Shown here: positions 51,801-60,785 of the stretch, piece after piece
How positions within the stretch are numbered: the stretch's first letter is position 1
How the letters are laid out: every line of letters begins with the position of its first letter
Source: Bovifimicola sp050309585
Lineage (GTDB): Bacteria; Bacillota; Clostridia; Lachnospirales; Lachnospiraceae
Length of the DNA: 64,000 bases
Assembly: GCA_050309585.1 (NCBI GenBank)
Contig: JBNRML010000077.1
Span: 1-64,000 of the forward strand
Direction of reading: 5' to 3'
The notes under the pieces: model-generated
Told to the model about the DNA's origin: nothing
Seen by the model: the letters and a program-made list of their open reading frames with translations, nothing else
The model's database searches: none
Position numbers and translations under genes: made by a program

Positions 51801-52807
51801 TCACCGTCTCCATCCGGAGAGCCCCATTTTGCATACAATACAGTATCATTGGTAACAGGTTGTGCAAAATTATATAAATTTATTGCTGCTGGCTCAGTAT
51901 ACCAGCCCAAAAACTCATAATAATCTGATTCTGGCGACTCTGGCTCAGTTGCTCGGGCATTATATGCAACTACCTGCATTTCATAAGCACCACTTGAACC
52001 ATCATTTAACATAAATGTAACATAGTTAGTTTCACTTTCGTTGATCTCTGGTCCATAAAATTTTATTATTGTTTTAATAGTGTATTCTTCATCACCAATA
52101 ACAATCTTTTTATCAAGTGTAATTGAAGTGGTATTGTTGTCTTCAGCCGATACTCCAATAGGCAATATTGAAGATGCCATTACCACACATAAAAATACAC
52201 TTAATACTTTTGCTGCTCTCTTTCTATTTTTGAAAACAAGCCCTATCGCCACACCCGAAATCACGAGCAATACAGCCCATAAAATAACTTTTGTACTATC
52301 ACCTGTTTTTGGTGATTCAGCAGTATTTTTATTATCTGTGACCGAAGGATTACCCGTTGTAACAGGCTCTGCTTTTATCTCATCCTGTGTAGTCTCCTGT
52401 TGTGTTGTTTCCTGCTGTGTAGTCTCTTCTATGGTTGTCTCTTCCTGTGTAGTCTCCTCTGATGTAATTTCCTCCTTCTTTTTTTCTAAGGTAACTATAC
52501 TGGTTTCATAAGTTTCACCCGACTGAATAGATATTTTTTCAAACTTTGAATTCCCAGATTTAACAACCAAACCTTCAGGAATTACGTTTTCCACAGAAAT
52601 ATCTTCCACATCAAAAGAATTCGTATTCTTTATTGACACTGAAAGTAATATTTCCTCATTCTCAGCATAGGTTTCTTTATCAGTTTGAACTGATACTTCT
52701 AAACCATCCAGTTCTCCCACACTTGTTGCACTTACATTTATCGGTGATGCCAAAATCATACAGCACACCAATGACAGTACTAAAAAAAATGTAGAAATTC
52801 TTTTCAT
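48866..52807 (-). CDS. Large surface protein with internal sorting-signal-like segment and C-terminal YfaP-like domain
   Basis: 1313 aa from the ATG at 52807 (GGAGG eight nt upstream). Signal peptide 1-27. Residues 30-110 are an Ig-like/DUF11-type domain, 112-150 a Thr/Glu-rich repeat (ETTQQETTQ). SPKTGD at 165-170, a membrane helix 174-192 and KNRKR together look like a sortase sorting signal, yet another hydrophobic signal-peptide-like segment (199-221, ending VSAED) and 1090 more residues follow. Next come an InlB-type repeat (FLGWYTEP...VLYAKW, about 250-330), a long beta-rich part, three carboxypeptidase-regulatory-like domains (about 1000-1190), and a YfaP-like domain (VLRWGNRPSDLDSHLVA). 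Promoter with LytTR-type repeats. Confidence 0.75.
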   Translation of the reverse strand: MKRISTFFLVLSLVCCMILASPINVSATSVGELDGLEVSVQTDKETYAENEEILLSVSIKNTNSFDVEDISVENVIPEGLVVKSGNSKFEKISIQSGETYETSIVTLEKKKEEITSEETTQEETTIEETTQQETTQQETTQDEIKAEPVTTGNPSVTDNKNTAESPKTGDSTKVILWAVLLVISGVAIGLVFKNRKRAAKVLSVFLCVVMASSILPIGVSAEDNNTTSITLDKKIVIGDEEYTIKTIIKFYGPEINESETNYVTFMLNDGSSGAYEMQVVAYNARATEPESPESDYYEFLGWYTEPAAINLYNFAQPVTNDTVLYAKWGSPDGDGDLYAASSGGGTQFSISGLEVEESILIASVNVNNTSALVVRFLDENTKSEITTISAQTPDYGELLRISIPIDVELPDTYIITADLYDSESNKLCDTFTSIKYTTKYKEFSKLTVNDFGEDKTVVNFDEATDNNFGVLNDDVIIISQNDEINGLSVVEPEMFSFVESDEELNEEADVYYYFFQANEEIASLKKDDVVFAEDINGQYRLFKVDEITEIEEDEYLVQPSKDVVLTDFYDTLKVDMDVDTAEKGTSENDAVENDTIENNVSVRNYANIIDVNDEFSAQLGGEIEVNGIKFSLSGKGIVSIEMTYDAHIFSEDYFYCSVITALETKVQVSAEVAGVNNEKKVDEELELAKVYIPTSIPGLAIYIAQTIPVEVELKAEVIVSVTSKTKSGFIYDSYSGRQSVDEKTRTSTVDLKGSAELKVGPKFETGVSFCGEVVEANVSVQAGVKLSAEASIGGGFTNAESKHACNLCLEGKSEWFAEGKVKLEICIIEDVLEGTPLDLTIFEVSGPLYFGGLVPISGVGTIGSKEAKFYLSLNNDSDSMFGGNRHFGGGSCPNKSWRTTVRINNNNTQNVSGVNVKIKKGNNIVSTGGSTHTAYLYDGVYNVNASIDGVEVNKNIVVNGAAQEIVLRPDSANGELKGKVCTSDTNAPISNANIIISQGEMIIGTLKSDANGNYSKKLPDGVYRVEITYDGYIPFVTYVTIENANINYLETALMVYGNKQRMGGFSGTITDAVSGAAVGGVTLKLREGWNNSQYGNVIRTLTTDNNGLFKYDINTVFGVVFGLQSGNYTLTASKEGYATTSFNVVVLPGVVTANQNATISSMGAQGDYRIVLRWGNRPSDLDSHLVANTVDNGKEHIYFSEKRGYAGNLDRDDTDYEGPETITVTDFELLKNGFVYCVHDYSNRKSDGSNVLSLSNATVYLYKGNVLLKTYHVPTDNIGTVWNVFKIDSNGNIIDINTFDNIMMPEDVGSTFI

Positions 52808-52844
52808 CCTATATCCCTCCATCATATATTTTTTTGCAATTTTA

Positions 52845-52911
52845 ATTGTACTTCTAATTTCTACACTTTTTGCCACTTGTCATCAATTGCTCCCCTTTTG
52901 TCACGAAATGC
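52845..52911 (-). promoter_or_regulatory. Promoter with LytTR-type paired direct repeats
   Basis: Repeats TGTCACGAAATGC (52899-52911) and TGTCATCAATTGC (52878-52890, plus-strand text), 21 bp apart. The -10 TACAAT (52845-52850) lies 27 bp past the proximal repeat. Geometry identical to the promoter at 46305-46371, and the distal repeat shares TTTTGTCACGAAATG with it. Confidence 0.7.
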
Positions 52912-52986
52912 AACAAAAATGCCCCCCGCTGTCGTCATTATCACAATGACCAATCAGCCGAAAGCATTCCAATCTACCCATCTAAA

Positions 52987-54438
52987 CTATAATCCCTTTG
53001 CAACACAATCAGGTATACACACCCTGTTTACGAAAAAATCCTTCCCATATCTTACTTCCATTTTTCCGTTATATTTCTCAGCTATGCCACGGATTATTTC
53101 CATACCATATCCATGTCCGTCTTTATTTTCCTTGGTTGTGGCATATCTTCCCCTGATTTCCACAACCTTCTGCCTGCTATCCTTGACATTACCCACTTCA
53201 AGATAGATTTTACCCTCCCTTTCTTCAGATGCCACATAAACATGATTTTCCTGCAATAAAGAAGGCCTTACACCTCTGACTTTTTTCTTGGTGTCCTGCG
53301 TTGTCTCAGATTCGCTTTTCTGCCTTAATCCTTCAGATACCTTAACCGCTTCAATGGCATTATCAAGCATGTTAACCAGGAGGCTGGACGCATCTAAAAT
53401 ATTTATATCTGCCCTTTCATATTGTTCAATATTAAAATCGTAGCTAAGTCCAAGCTCCTGAAGCTCCAGTTTCCTACTGTTCAGAATGTCATTTAAAATA
53501 ACACGATTAACATTTGCTTCATAATTTGTCTCAGGATTTACTTCATCACCGGCTTTATTTCCTTTCACTGCTTTGGCGGCGTCGCCGGACTCACTCTCTT
53601 CATCCATATCCCTGCCTATTAATTTGTAGATTTCACGCAGCTTCCTTTCGTACTCCCTCTTATACGCTGAAAGGTTGTTTATGTCCCTGCATAAATTTGT
53701 GTAATACTCCTGAACCACCTGCTCTTTTTCCTTGATGTAATTCAAATTTGTTGTGGTCTGCTTAATCAACAGAAGCTCTAACATTGACTGTACTATTATC
53801 AGATCCACAAACACAATTAGCCCTGCATACAGCCAGAACACCGCAGATGTCTTCAGCTCCAATACTGTTGTGTATATATAACTATATACCAGTCCTATAA
53901 TCATCTGAATAAAAAATGCCATCGCAATGGGCAGTACACTTTTATCAAGAATATATTTTCTCACAGGCCTTTGAAACAATAAAATTAATTCTGTTACAAT
54001 CATAAAAATAAATTGTGCCATGACACAAATAATAACCCTTGTAGTTGAAATGCCACATGCTGCCTCCTCCCAGTTATAGTCCAGCAGTCCAAAAAATATA
54101 CCAACACATACTATCTCTGAAAAAATTTGAGCAATCGAACTTTCTATAAACAGCAAAATTTTGTCAATTATCCTGCCCTTAAAAAATACCGCAACAAAGA
54201 ATATGCCATAGGCCATAAACGTAATGTATACAAGTTCTGGTATCAAAATGTTTTCTGTTTTCATCCAGTTATGTACACAGTTGACTAAAACCATACATCC
54301 TACTATTTTATACACTTTATACTTTGGCCTTAACAGGCTCGAATACAGCCTTACAATTGTCAACTCCGCCAGGACCATACCACCATAAAAAATCAGATAC
54401 CTGATTATGACAGATATACCTTCCACCAACATCTTCAC
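52987..54438 (-). CDS. AgrC-like GHKL sensor kinase lacking the phosphoacceptor His
   Basis: 483 aa. Six to seven N-terminal membrane helices (about 5-225), a coiled-coil linker, then a GHKL ATPase: N-box NMLDNAIEA (356-364) and G-box GHGYGMEII (441-449). In AgrC-type kinases the helix before this carries RHDYKN; here the aligned segment is KREYERKL (260-267), Arg261 replacing His. There is no other His nearby. An Asp/Glu/Gly-rich insert (about 276-305) follows. It can probably bind ATP but not autophosphorylate in the usual place. Last gene of the kinase-regulator-kinase operon. Confidence 0.8.
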   Translation of the reverse strand: MKMLVEGISVIIRYLIFYGGMVLAELTIVRLYSSLLRPKYKVYKIVGCMVLVNCVHNWMKTENILIPELVYITFMAYGIFFVAVFFKGRIIDKILLFIESSIAQIFSEIVCVGIFFGLLDYNWEEAACGISTTRVIICVMAQFIFMIVTELILLFQRPVRKYILDKSVLPIAMAFFIQMIIGLVYSYIYTTVLELKTSAVFWLYAGLIVFVDLIIVQSMLELLLIKQTTTNLNYIKEKEQVVQEYYTNLCRDINNLSAYKREYERKLREIYKLIGRDMDEESESGDAAKAVKGNKAGDEVNPETNYEANVNRVILNDILNSRKLELQELGLSYDFNIEQYERADINILDASSLLVNMLDNAIEAVKVSEGLRQKSESETTQDTKKKVRGVRPSLLQENHVYVASEEREGKIYLEVGNVKDSRQKVVEIRGRYATTKENKDGHGYGMEIIRGIAEKYNGKMEVRYGKDFFVNRVCIPDCVAKGL

Positions 54439-54472
54439 TCCTAATCATCACATACGAAAACATAACAGACTG

Positions 54473-55204
54473 TTAAAAATGTGATTTTTCGTATTTATCC
54501 ATATATTCTCCATATATTTTCTTGTAATAATTTCTGCTAACCGGAACAATGTCTTCATTATAAAACTCCGCTCCATCCCGGTTCACTTTTTTTACTTTTT
54601 TCATATTTATCATATAACTCCTGTGGCATTTTTCAAATCTGCCCTCCAGCAGCTTCTCTGCTTCTTCCATAGTCATGATGGCTCGAAATTCTTTACCATT
54701 TTCATGCTTAAAAATCAGATATCTGCCCTGGCTTTCCACATAACACACATCCCGGACATAAATTTTCTCCACCTCATGACGCACTTTTACCATGACCATA
54801 TCTTCCTTTTCTTCAGAAGCTTTCTCTATGTATTTTTTTATAACTGTATCTACCCTGTCCTGAGTAATTGGCTTTAGTAAAAGCGAAAATGGAACACTTT
54901 CAAATATTCCTTCCACCCTATCCATATTTCCTGTAATAAATACAATCTTTGTATTGGAATTGTATTCTAGTATCTTATTCCCGAGTTCAACTCCATTTTC
55001 CTTTGTCAATACAATATCAATAAAGAGCAAATCATAACTTTTCTCCTCAATTTCCTCTTCCAGATGCTTCGCTTTATAAAAAGTATCCACTGTCACATCG
55101 TAAGACAGATTCATGGCACTAAATGCATCCATTACCATATCTTTCAGGCGGATTGTTATTTCTTTTTCATCATCACATATTCCAATAACAATTTTCTCTT
55201 TCAT
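54473..55204 (-). CDS. LytTR-family response regulator
   Basis: 243 aa. Receiver domain with acidic pocket DDE (11-13), phosphoacceptor Asp63 in FIDIVL, and the Lys of LLLKPI. C-terminal LytTR DNA-binding domain (about 140-240; VRDVCYVESQGRYLIF, MTMEEAEKLL, FEKCHRSYMIN). LytTR proteins activate transcription by binding pairs of direct repeats about two helical turns apart; such pairs occur at 46338-46371 and 52878-52911. Lies between the two sensor genes (23- and 34-nt gaps), so it is co-transcribed with them. Confidence 0.93.
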   Translation of the reverse strand: MKEKIVIGICDDEKEITIRLKDMVMDAFSAMNLSYDVTVDTFYKAKHLEEEIEEKSYDLLFIDIVLTKENGVELGNKILEYNSNTKIVFITGNMDRVEGIFESVPFSLLLKPITQDRVDTVIKKYIEKASEEKEDMVMVKVRHEVEKIYVRDVCYVESQGRYLIFKHENGKEFRAIMTMEEAEKLLEGRFEKCHRSYMINMKKVKKVNRDGAEFYNEDIVPVSRNYYKKIYGEYMDKYEKSHF

Positions 55205-55227
55205 ACTTACCTCTCAAAAATGATTTA

Positions 55228-56127
55228 TCAGTCGCATTCCATTATCATTTCAACAAAACAGTCTTTTTTTCTGGCATAGAAATTGCAGTAATTTTTTTCC
55301 ATCATCTGCAAAAAATACTTTTCACACGAGGACATCAGTTTATCTATTTTTTTCTCTTCCTCTATTCCTTCCATGCTGCATTTCATCATAAATATCATCT
55401 TTGTTTTTTCCTGCCTTACCCCAAGCTTCGCACTTCCTCCGCTTAATTTCTTAAGGTCATTCAGGAAAAATATTTCATCACATATTGTCTTTAAAATACT
55501 GCAGAATTGTCCTTCCTCCATAGGAAGTCGTCCCGACGTCAGGACATCCACCTCCAAATCAATATTTTTCTGACTGCACTTTTCCTTCGCAATGGATATT
55601 AACATATTTGCAGTCTTTGAACCACAATACACAACATTTTTCGTGGACTGTATCTGCTTACTCAGCTCATCAAGAAGTCTTTTGCCGGCCTCCTCATTTT
55701 CACATTCGCGGACTGCACCATAAGCCAATTCCACCTGATTTGCAAAATCATGTCGTATCTTTGAAAGCTCATCCTGATATTTTCCCATTAATGCAAAATA
55801 TCTTTTATCAGACTCTTCCTTACGCATCAAAAACTCATATTCATCGTCCACTGAAATCTTCTCAAGAACACCATCGAAGATTATTTTCAGCGGTACAAGT
55901 GACAATATAATTAATAACATTGCAATACCATAAGAGACTAAAATTATTCTGCTGTTTACTTTTTGGGAAATATCAAAAAACACATATGCAATAATTAACT
56001 GTGCAATGTTATATAAGAGAAACTCAGCTGTTTTTCCTGCCTGAAGCTTGCATTGATATGCCTTAAGCACAATATATGCACTAAAAAGAATGTCTAATAG
56101 AACTGTAACTCCAAATAATAATATCAT
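55228..56127 (-). CDS. Sensor histidine kinase-like protein with H-box but no ATPase boxes
   Basis: 299 aa. Two or three N-terminal membrane helices (about 3-22, 38-55, 60-82), a coiled coil, then an AgrC/Spo0B-type H-box KIRHDFANQ (His126). The C-terminal 90 residues occupy the place of a GHKL ATPase, but the N-box reads ILKTICDEIFFLND and no GxG box follows, so ATP binding is not expected. It may be phosphorylated in trans by the other sensor. First gene of the operon. No agrB/agrD-like peptide genes are adjacent, so the signal is unknown. Confidence 0.75.
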   Translation of the reverse strand: MILLFGVTVLLDILFSAYIVLKAYQCKLQAGKTAEFLLYNIAQLIIAYVFFDISQKVNSRIILVSYGIAMLLIILSLVPLKIIFDGVLEKISVDDEYEFLMRKEESDKRYFALMGKYQDELSKIRHDFANQVELAYGAVRECENEEAGKRLLDELSKQIQSTKNVVYCGSKTANMLISIAKEKCSQKNIDLEVDVLTSGRLPMEEGQFCSILKTICDEIFFLNDLKKLSGGSAKLGVRQEKTKMIFMMKCSMEGIEEEKKIDKLMSSCEKYFLQMMEKNYCNFYARKKDCFVEMIMECD

Positions 56128-56175
56128 TAGTACTTTCCTACACTTTCATCTTCATATTTCCGAGAGTACATCCCA

Positions 56176-56212
56176 CAAAAACCAACAACCTATCTTAAAA
56201 GATAGGTTGCTG
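56176..56212 (-). terminator. Rho-independent terminator of glgB
   Basis: Stem CAACCTATCTT/AAGATAGGTTG followed on the minus strand by GGTTTTTG. Confidence 0.75.
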
Positions 56213-56242
56213 CATCATTTAAACAACTTACGTTTATTATTT

Positions 56243-58234
56243 CTAATCAATTGTATCCTTTTTTTCACTATCAGCAGATTTCTTACAAGCTGTTTTTTTC
56301 TTAGTGATTTTTCTTACCGGTTTTTTGATTTCCTTCGGAACCGTCATTACTATTGACTCAAATCCGCGAAGTTTAACCGTAATTTTGTAATCAAAGTAAT
56401 CCTGCTGTTCTCCTTCAGGCATCTCCTCTGCTGTGTAAACAACTTTTTCCTGTCCGTATACATCAGCCGAACTTAAGATTACTTCATATTTTCCCGGATT
56501 TGGGACACCAATAACATATTCATCTCTCTGCACAGGAGTAAAGTTGCAGACAAATGCCAGACTATCGTTAAATGTATCCGGTTTCTTTCTGATAAAGCTA
56601 AATACACTGTTGTCACTGTCATCACAGTTAATCCATCTGAAGCACTCATATGCTTTTGACTCATAACCGTACATTACATCATTTTCTTTATAAAGGTGTA
56701 AAAGCTTCTTAACATAGTCTTTTATGTCAGCATGCATCGGATCCTCAAGAAGATACCAGTCAAGGCCTCTTGATTCAGACCACTCTTCCCTCTGACCAAA
56801 ATCCTGTCCCATAAACAACAGCTTTTTACCAGGCTGACCAAACATAAATGTATATGCAGTCTTGAGATTTTCTGCCTTTGTCTCCAAATCGCCCGGCATC
56901 TTATATAACATTGAACATTTCAAATGCACAACCTCATCATGAGATAATACTAAAATGAAATTCTCACTGAAAGCATATGTAAGATTAAATGTCATCTTAT
57001 TGTGATTGTAACTCTTGAAATATGGATCAAGCTTAACATAATCAAGGAAATCGTGCATCCAGCCCATATTCCATTTGAAAGTAAATCCTAGACCACCCTT
57101 TTCAGGCTCTTTTGTGATATCAGGCCATGCTGTGGATTCCTCCGCGATGAGGTAAGCACCCGGGTCTCTTTGTCTCAATATACTATTTAAATGCTTGAAG
57201 AATTCCATGGCTTCAAGATTTCCGTTTCCACCATATTTGTTTGGAACCCATTCACCATCTCTTCTTCCGTAATCAAGGTAAAGCATTGAAGCAACCGCGT
57301 CAACTCTCAATGCGTCAATATGGAATTTTTCAACCCAATAAAGTGCATTGGCAATAAGAAAGTTTACGACTTCTGTTTTTCCATAGTCAAATACCTTTGT
57401 GCCCCAGTCCTTCTGCTCGCCCTTTCTCCAGTCAGCATATTCATAAAGCGGACCGCCGTCAAACATGGCAAGACCGTGCTCATCCTTAGGGAAGTGAGCA
57501 GGTACCCAGTCGAGGATAACACCTATTCCCTGCTGGTGAAGGTAATCAACCATATACATGAAATCCTTTGGCTCTCCATATCTTGAAGTAGGTGAATAAT
57601 ATCCTGTAACCTGATATCCCCACGACTGATCCAGTGGATGTTCAGAAATACCCATTAACTCAACATGTGTATATCCCATATCCTTTACATAACCAGCCAG
57701 CTCATGAGCCAGCTGTCTGTATCCACAGAAGCCATCCATGCTGTTCGAGTAATCTTTTTTCCAAGAACCAAGGTGTACTTCGTAAATAGACATTGGCATA
57801 TCCACTTTTCCACCGACATCCTTTGCCCTGCCTTCTACCCAGGCTGCATCATGCCACTCATATCCGTTGAGGTTTGTTATCTTAGACGCATTTCCCGGTC
57901 TCATTTCTGAATAGTTCGCATATGGATCTGCCTTATAATGTGTTTTTCCATCCTGACCTGTAATGGCAAATTTGTAAATACGACCTTCTCCAACTCCCGG
58001 AACAAATCTTTCCCATATTCCTGAAGTTCCAAGTCTCTCCATAATGTGGATATAACCATTCCAGTCATTAAAATCTCCAACTACACTTATCGCTTTTGCC
58101 TTTGGTGCCCATACAGCAAAGTATGTTCCCCGGACTCCATCTACTTCCATAACATGAGCACCTAACTTCTCATATATCTCGTAGTGTGAGCCATTATTAA
58201 ACAGATATCTGTCTGTTTCAGTAATAATGTTCAT
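56243..58234 (-). CDS. glgB: 1,4-alpha-glucan branching enzyme
   Basis: 663 aa. N-terminal CBM48 (GTYFAVWAPKAKAISVVGDF), GH13 catalytic barrel with the nucleophile Asp in DALRVDAVASML, acid Glu in LIAEESTAWP and transition-state Asp in LSHDEVVH. C-terminal beta domain, then a Lys-rich tail (last 30 residues) unusual for the family and probably disordered. Makes alpha-1,6 branches in glycogen. No other glycogen genes are in the window. RBS GAGGTG. Confidence 0.95.
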   Translation of the reverse strand: MNIITETDRYLFNNGSHYEIYEKLGAHVMEVDGVRGTYFAVWAPKAKAISVVGDFNDWNGYIHIMERLGTSGIWERFVPGVGEGRIYKFAITGQDGKTHYKADPYANYSEMRPGNASKITNLNGYEWHDAAWVEGRAKDVGGKVDMPMSIYEVHLGSWKKDYSNSMDGFCGYRQLAHELAGYVKDMGYTHVELMGISEHPLDQSWGYQVTGYYSPTSRYGEPKDFMYMVDYLHQQGIGVILDWVPAHFPKDEHGLAMFDGGPLYEYADWRKGEQKDWGTKVFDYGKTEVVNFLIANALYWVEKFHIDALRVDAVASMLYLDYGRRDGEWVPNKYGGNGNLEAMEFFKHLNSILRQRDPGAYLIAEESTAWPDITKEPEKGGLGFTFKWNMGWMHDFLDYVKLDPYFKSYNHNKMTFNLTYAFSENFILVLSHDEVVHLKCSMLYKMPGDLETKAENLKTAYTFMFGQPGKKLLFMGQDFGQREEWSESRGLDWYLLEDPMHADIKDYVKKLLHLYKENDVMYGYESKAYECFRWINCDDSDNSVFSFIRKKPDTFNDSLAFVCNFTPVQRDEYVIGVPNPGKYEVILSSADVYGQEKVVYTAEEMPEGEQQDYFDYKITVKLRGFESIVMTVPKEIKKPVRKITKKKTACKKSADSEKKDTID

Positions 58235-58257
58235 ATGCTACACCTCTCTTTTTTTAT

Positions 58258-60552
58258 TTATGAAACTCTGTTGTAATTAATCAGACAACCCTTTAAAATG
58301 ATTTCTCTTTCATCATCTGTAAGTTCACCCAACTTGAGTTCAAATTCTTTCATTTCTCCATCTTTTACCACGTATGCCTTAATGTCCGAAATCTTTTCCC
58401 TCACTGCATTTGCAATTCCAGGAATAAATATATAATCTCCATTAGTAAATGGAAGCTCATCCTCTTCATAAATAAATGGAAGCATACCCCAGTTAATAAG
58501 ATTTGAACGATATCTCTTTGTGGCATATTCCTTGGCAATGTTTGCCCATCCACCAAGAACTTTCTGGCAGGATGCCGCCTGTTCTCTCGCAGAACCATCA
58601 CCCGGCTTAACCGCATATATTGTACTGCCTATACCGATATTATCATGATTTACCCCTGCGAATTTCTCCTTAATAGTCTTCATTACCGGTTTCATTTCAG
58701 CAAGAGTACAACCAGGACATTTTCCTTCTTCTCTTGCTATCTCAGCAGCCTGAACCTCTTTAGCTCTTCCCACATATGCAGGGTCTTTTCTTGAAAGAGT
58801 AAATTCAGCAAGTCCAAGAGGATTTGAACGATACGAAGAAGTTTCACCTGATGGAATAAGCTCATCTGTTGTGGTAACAGGGTCATGAATCTCTGAAACA
58901 ACCTTGAGTACAAGATTGTCTGTGAGAGCCACCATCTTTGGCCAGTCCTTGATGTTTGGACCAAATTTAATCTCAACATCAGGATCCGCAACACCCTTAC
59001 TGTCAAATACTCTGTTTTCATATATCGTCTTATCAAAGAAATATCTAGGATTTGTAAAGTTCACATCCATATCTGTAGCTGCCGTCAAATATCCCTTGTT
59101 AGCTGCCGTGGCTGCAATAGAACGCGCATCCATAAGGGCAACTGAAGATATCTGACCATTCTGAAGCTTAGAACCTTCTCTGTTAGGGAAGTTTCTGGTA
59201 GAATGACGGATACTGAATGCGTTATTTGCAGGTGTATCCCCTGCACCAAAACATGGTCCGCAGAAGGCTGTCTTGACAATCGCTCCTGTCGCCATAAGGT
59301 CTGCAAGTCTTCCATTTCTTGCAAGTTCAACATAAATAGGTGTGCTTGCCGGATAAACACTGAGTGTAAACTCGTCTGAACCAATGCTTGCACCCTTAAG
59401 GATATCAGCCGCTGCACAGATATTTTCAAATCCACCACCTGCACATCCTGCAATAATACCCTGTTCTACATATAATTTTCCATTTCTTATTTTATCTTTT
59501 AATTTGAAATCAACCTGTCCATCAAGACTTACCAGTGCCTTCTTTTCACAATCATCAAGAATGTCCATGAGATTTGCATTTAATTCTTCAATTGTGTAAG
59601 TGTTGCTTGGGTGGAATGGCATGGCAATCATTGGCTTAATCTTATCAAGCTCTACATATACGATTCCATCGTAGTAACTTACCGCACCAGGATTAAGTTC
59701 CTTGTAATCCTCTTTTCTTCCATGTATTTCATAGAAGTCCTCAATCTTCTCATCTGTTGACCAGATAGATGAAAGACAAGTTGTCTCTGTAGTCATTACG
59801 TCAATCCCTATTCTGAAATCTGCGCTTAAGTTCTTAACACCCGGTCCAACAAATTCCATAACCTTATTTTTAACATATCCATTACCAAATACTGCTCCGA
59901 TAATGGCAAGTGCAACGTCCTGAGGACCAACACCCTTAACCGGTTCACCGGTAAGATATATGGCAATAACACCAGGCATATTAATATCATATGTCTGGGA
60001 TAAGAGCTGTTTTACAAGCTCCGGACCACCTTCGCCCATGGCCATTGTTCCCAATGCACCATAACGTGTGTGACTGTCTGAGCCTAAAATCATCTTTCCG
60101 CCGCCACTTAAAACTTCTCTTGCGAACTGATGAATAACTGCCTGATGAGGTGGAACGTAAACCCCGCCGTACTTCTTGGCACAGGTAAGACCAAACATAT
60201 GGTCATCTTCATTTATGGTACCACCAACCGCACACAAACTGTTGTGGCAATTTGTCAATACATATGGAATAGGGAACTTTTCAAGTCCTGAAGCCCTTGC
60301 CGTCTGAATAATACCAACAAATGTGATATCATGCGATGTAAGCTTGTCGAATTTAATCTGAAGCTTCTCCATATTCCCTGATGTATTATGTTCCTTTAAA
60401 ATATTGTAAGCTATAGTATTTTTAGCTGCCTCTTCTTTAGAAATATATTTATCACCCAATTTTGATTTCAGGAGATTTTCATAATCCCCCACGGTCTCAA
60501 CCACTTCTGTTCCATTAAGTAAATATGCACCGCTATTTCCAAGTTTCACCAT
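58258..60552 (-). CDS. Aconitase-family hydratase
   Basis: 764 aa. Aconitase superfamily: MILGSDSHTRYGALG, TTETTCLSSIW (first cluster Cys region), FCGPCFGAGDTPANNAFS (the other two cluster ligands) and FPNREGSK, followed by the swivel domain (about 600-764; GIGSTIYAVKPGDGSAREQ). The [4Fe-4S] ligands appear present. It resembles the clostridial proteins annotated simply as hydratase, so citrate/isocitrate is likely but not certain. GGAGG RBS, promoter at 60592, and divergent from hflK. GlgB follows after 23 nt and may be co-transcribed. Confidence 0.85.
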   Translation of the reverse strand: MVKLGNSGAYLLNGTEVVETVGDYENLLKSKLGDKYISKEEAAKNTIAYNILKEHNTSGNMEKLQIKFDKLTSHDITFVGIIQTARASGLEKFPIPYVLTNCHNSLCAVGGTINEDDHMFGLTCAKKYGGVYVPPHQAVIHQFAREVLSGGGKMILGSDSHTRYGALGTMAMGEGGPELVKQLLSQTYDINMPGVIAIYLTGEPVKGVGPQDVALAIIGAVFGNGYVKNKVMEFVGPGVKNLSADFRIGIDVMTTETTCLSSIWSTDEKIEDFYEIHGRKEDYKELNPGAVSYYDGIVYVELDKIKPMIAMPFHPSNTYTIEELNANLMDILDDCEKKALVSLDGQVDFKLKDKIRNGKLYVEQGIIAGCAGGGFENICAAADILKGASIGSDEFTLSVYPASTPIYVELARNGRLADLMATGAIVKTAFCGPCFGAGDTPANNAFSIRHSTRNFPNREGSKLQNGQISSVALMDARSIAATAANKGYLTAATDMDVNFTNPRYFFDKTIYENRVFDSKGVADPDVEIKFGPNIKDWPKMVALTDNLVLKVVSEIHDPVTTTDELIPSGETSSYRSNPLGLAEFTLSRKDPAYVGRAKEVQAAEIAREEGKCPGCTLAEMKPVMKTIKEKFAGVNHDNIGIGSTIYAVKPGDGSAREQAASCQKVLGGWANIAKEYATKRYRSNLINWGMLPFIYEEDELPFTNGDYIFIPGIANAVREKISDIKAYVVKDGEMKEFELKLGELTDDEREIILKGCLINYNRVS

Positions 60553-60591
60553 TTTTCCTGTCCTCCCAAATTAGTCTGTTAGTCATTTTCT

Positions 60592-60620
60592 ATTATACTA
60601 ATATTCCCGTGATTATGCAA
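60592..60620 (-). promoter_or_regulatory. Sigma-70 promoter for the hydratase gene
   Basis: TTGCAT, 17-bp spacer, TATAAT on the minus strand. On the plus strand a TATAAT at 60701-60706 may be the hflK -10, but no clear -35 was seen. Confidence 0.65.
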
Positions 60621-60785
60621 ACAGTTTTTGTGCTGTATAAAATACATTTTTTGAGAATAATATAGTGATTTTTGCACTATAAATTTGTCGAATTCTAATG
60701 TATAATATGCCATACTTATGCACTCTCGGAATCTTTTGTATATGAGTTTCTGAGATAGATTTAATTTACACAAGGAGGATTTTTT

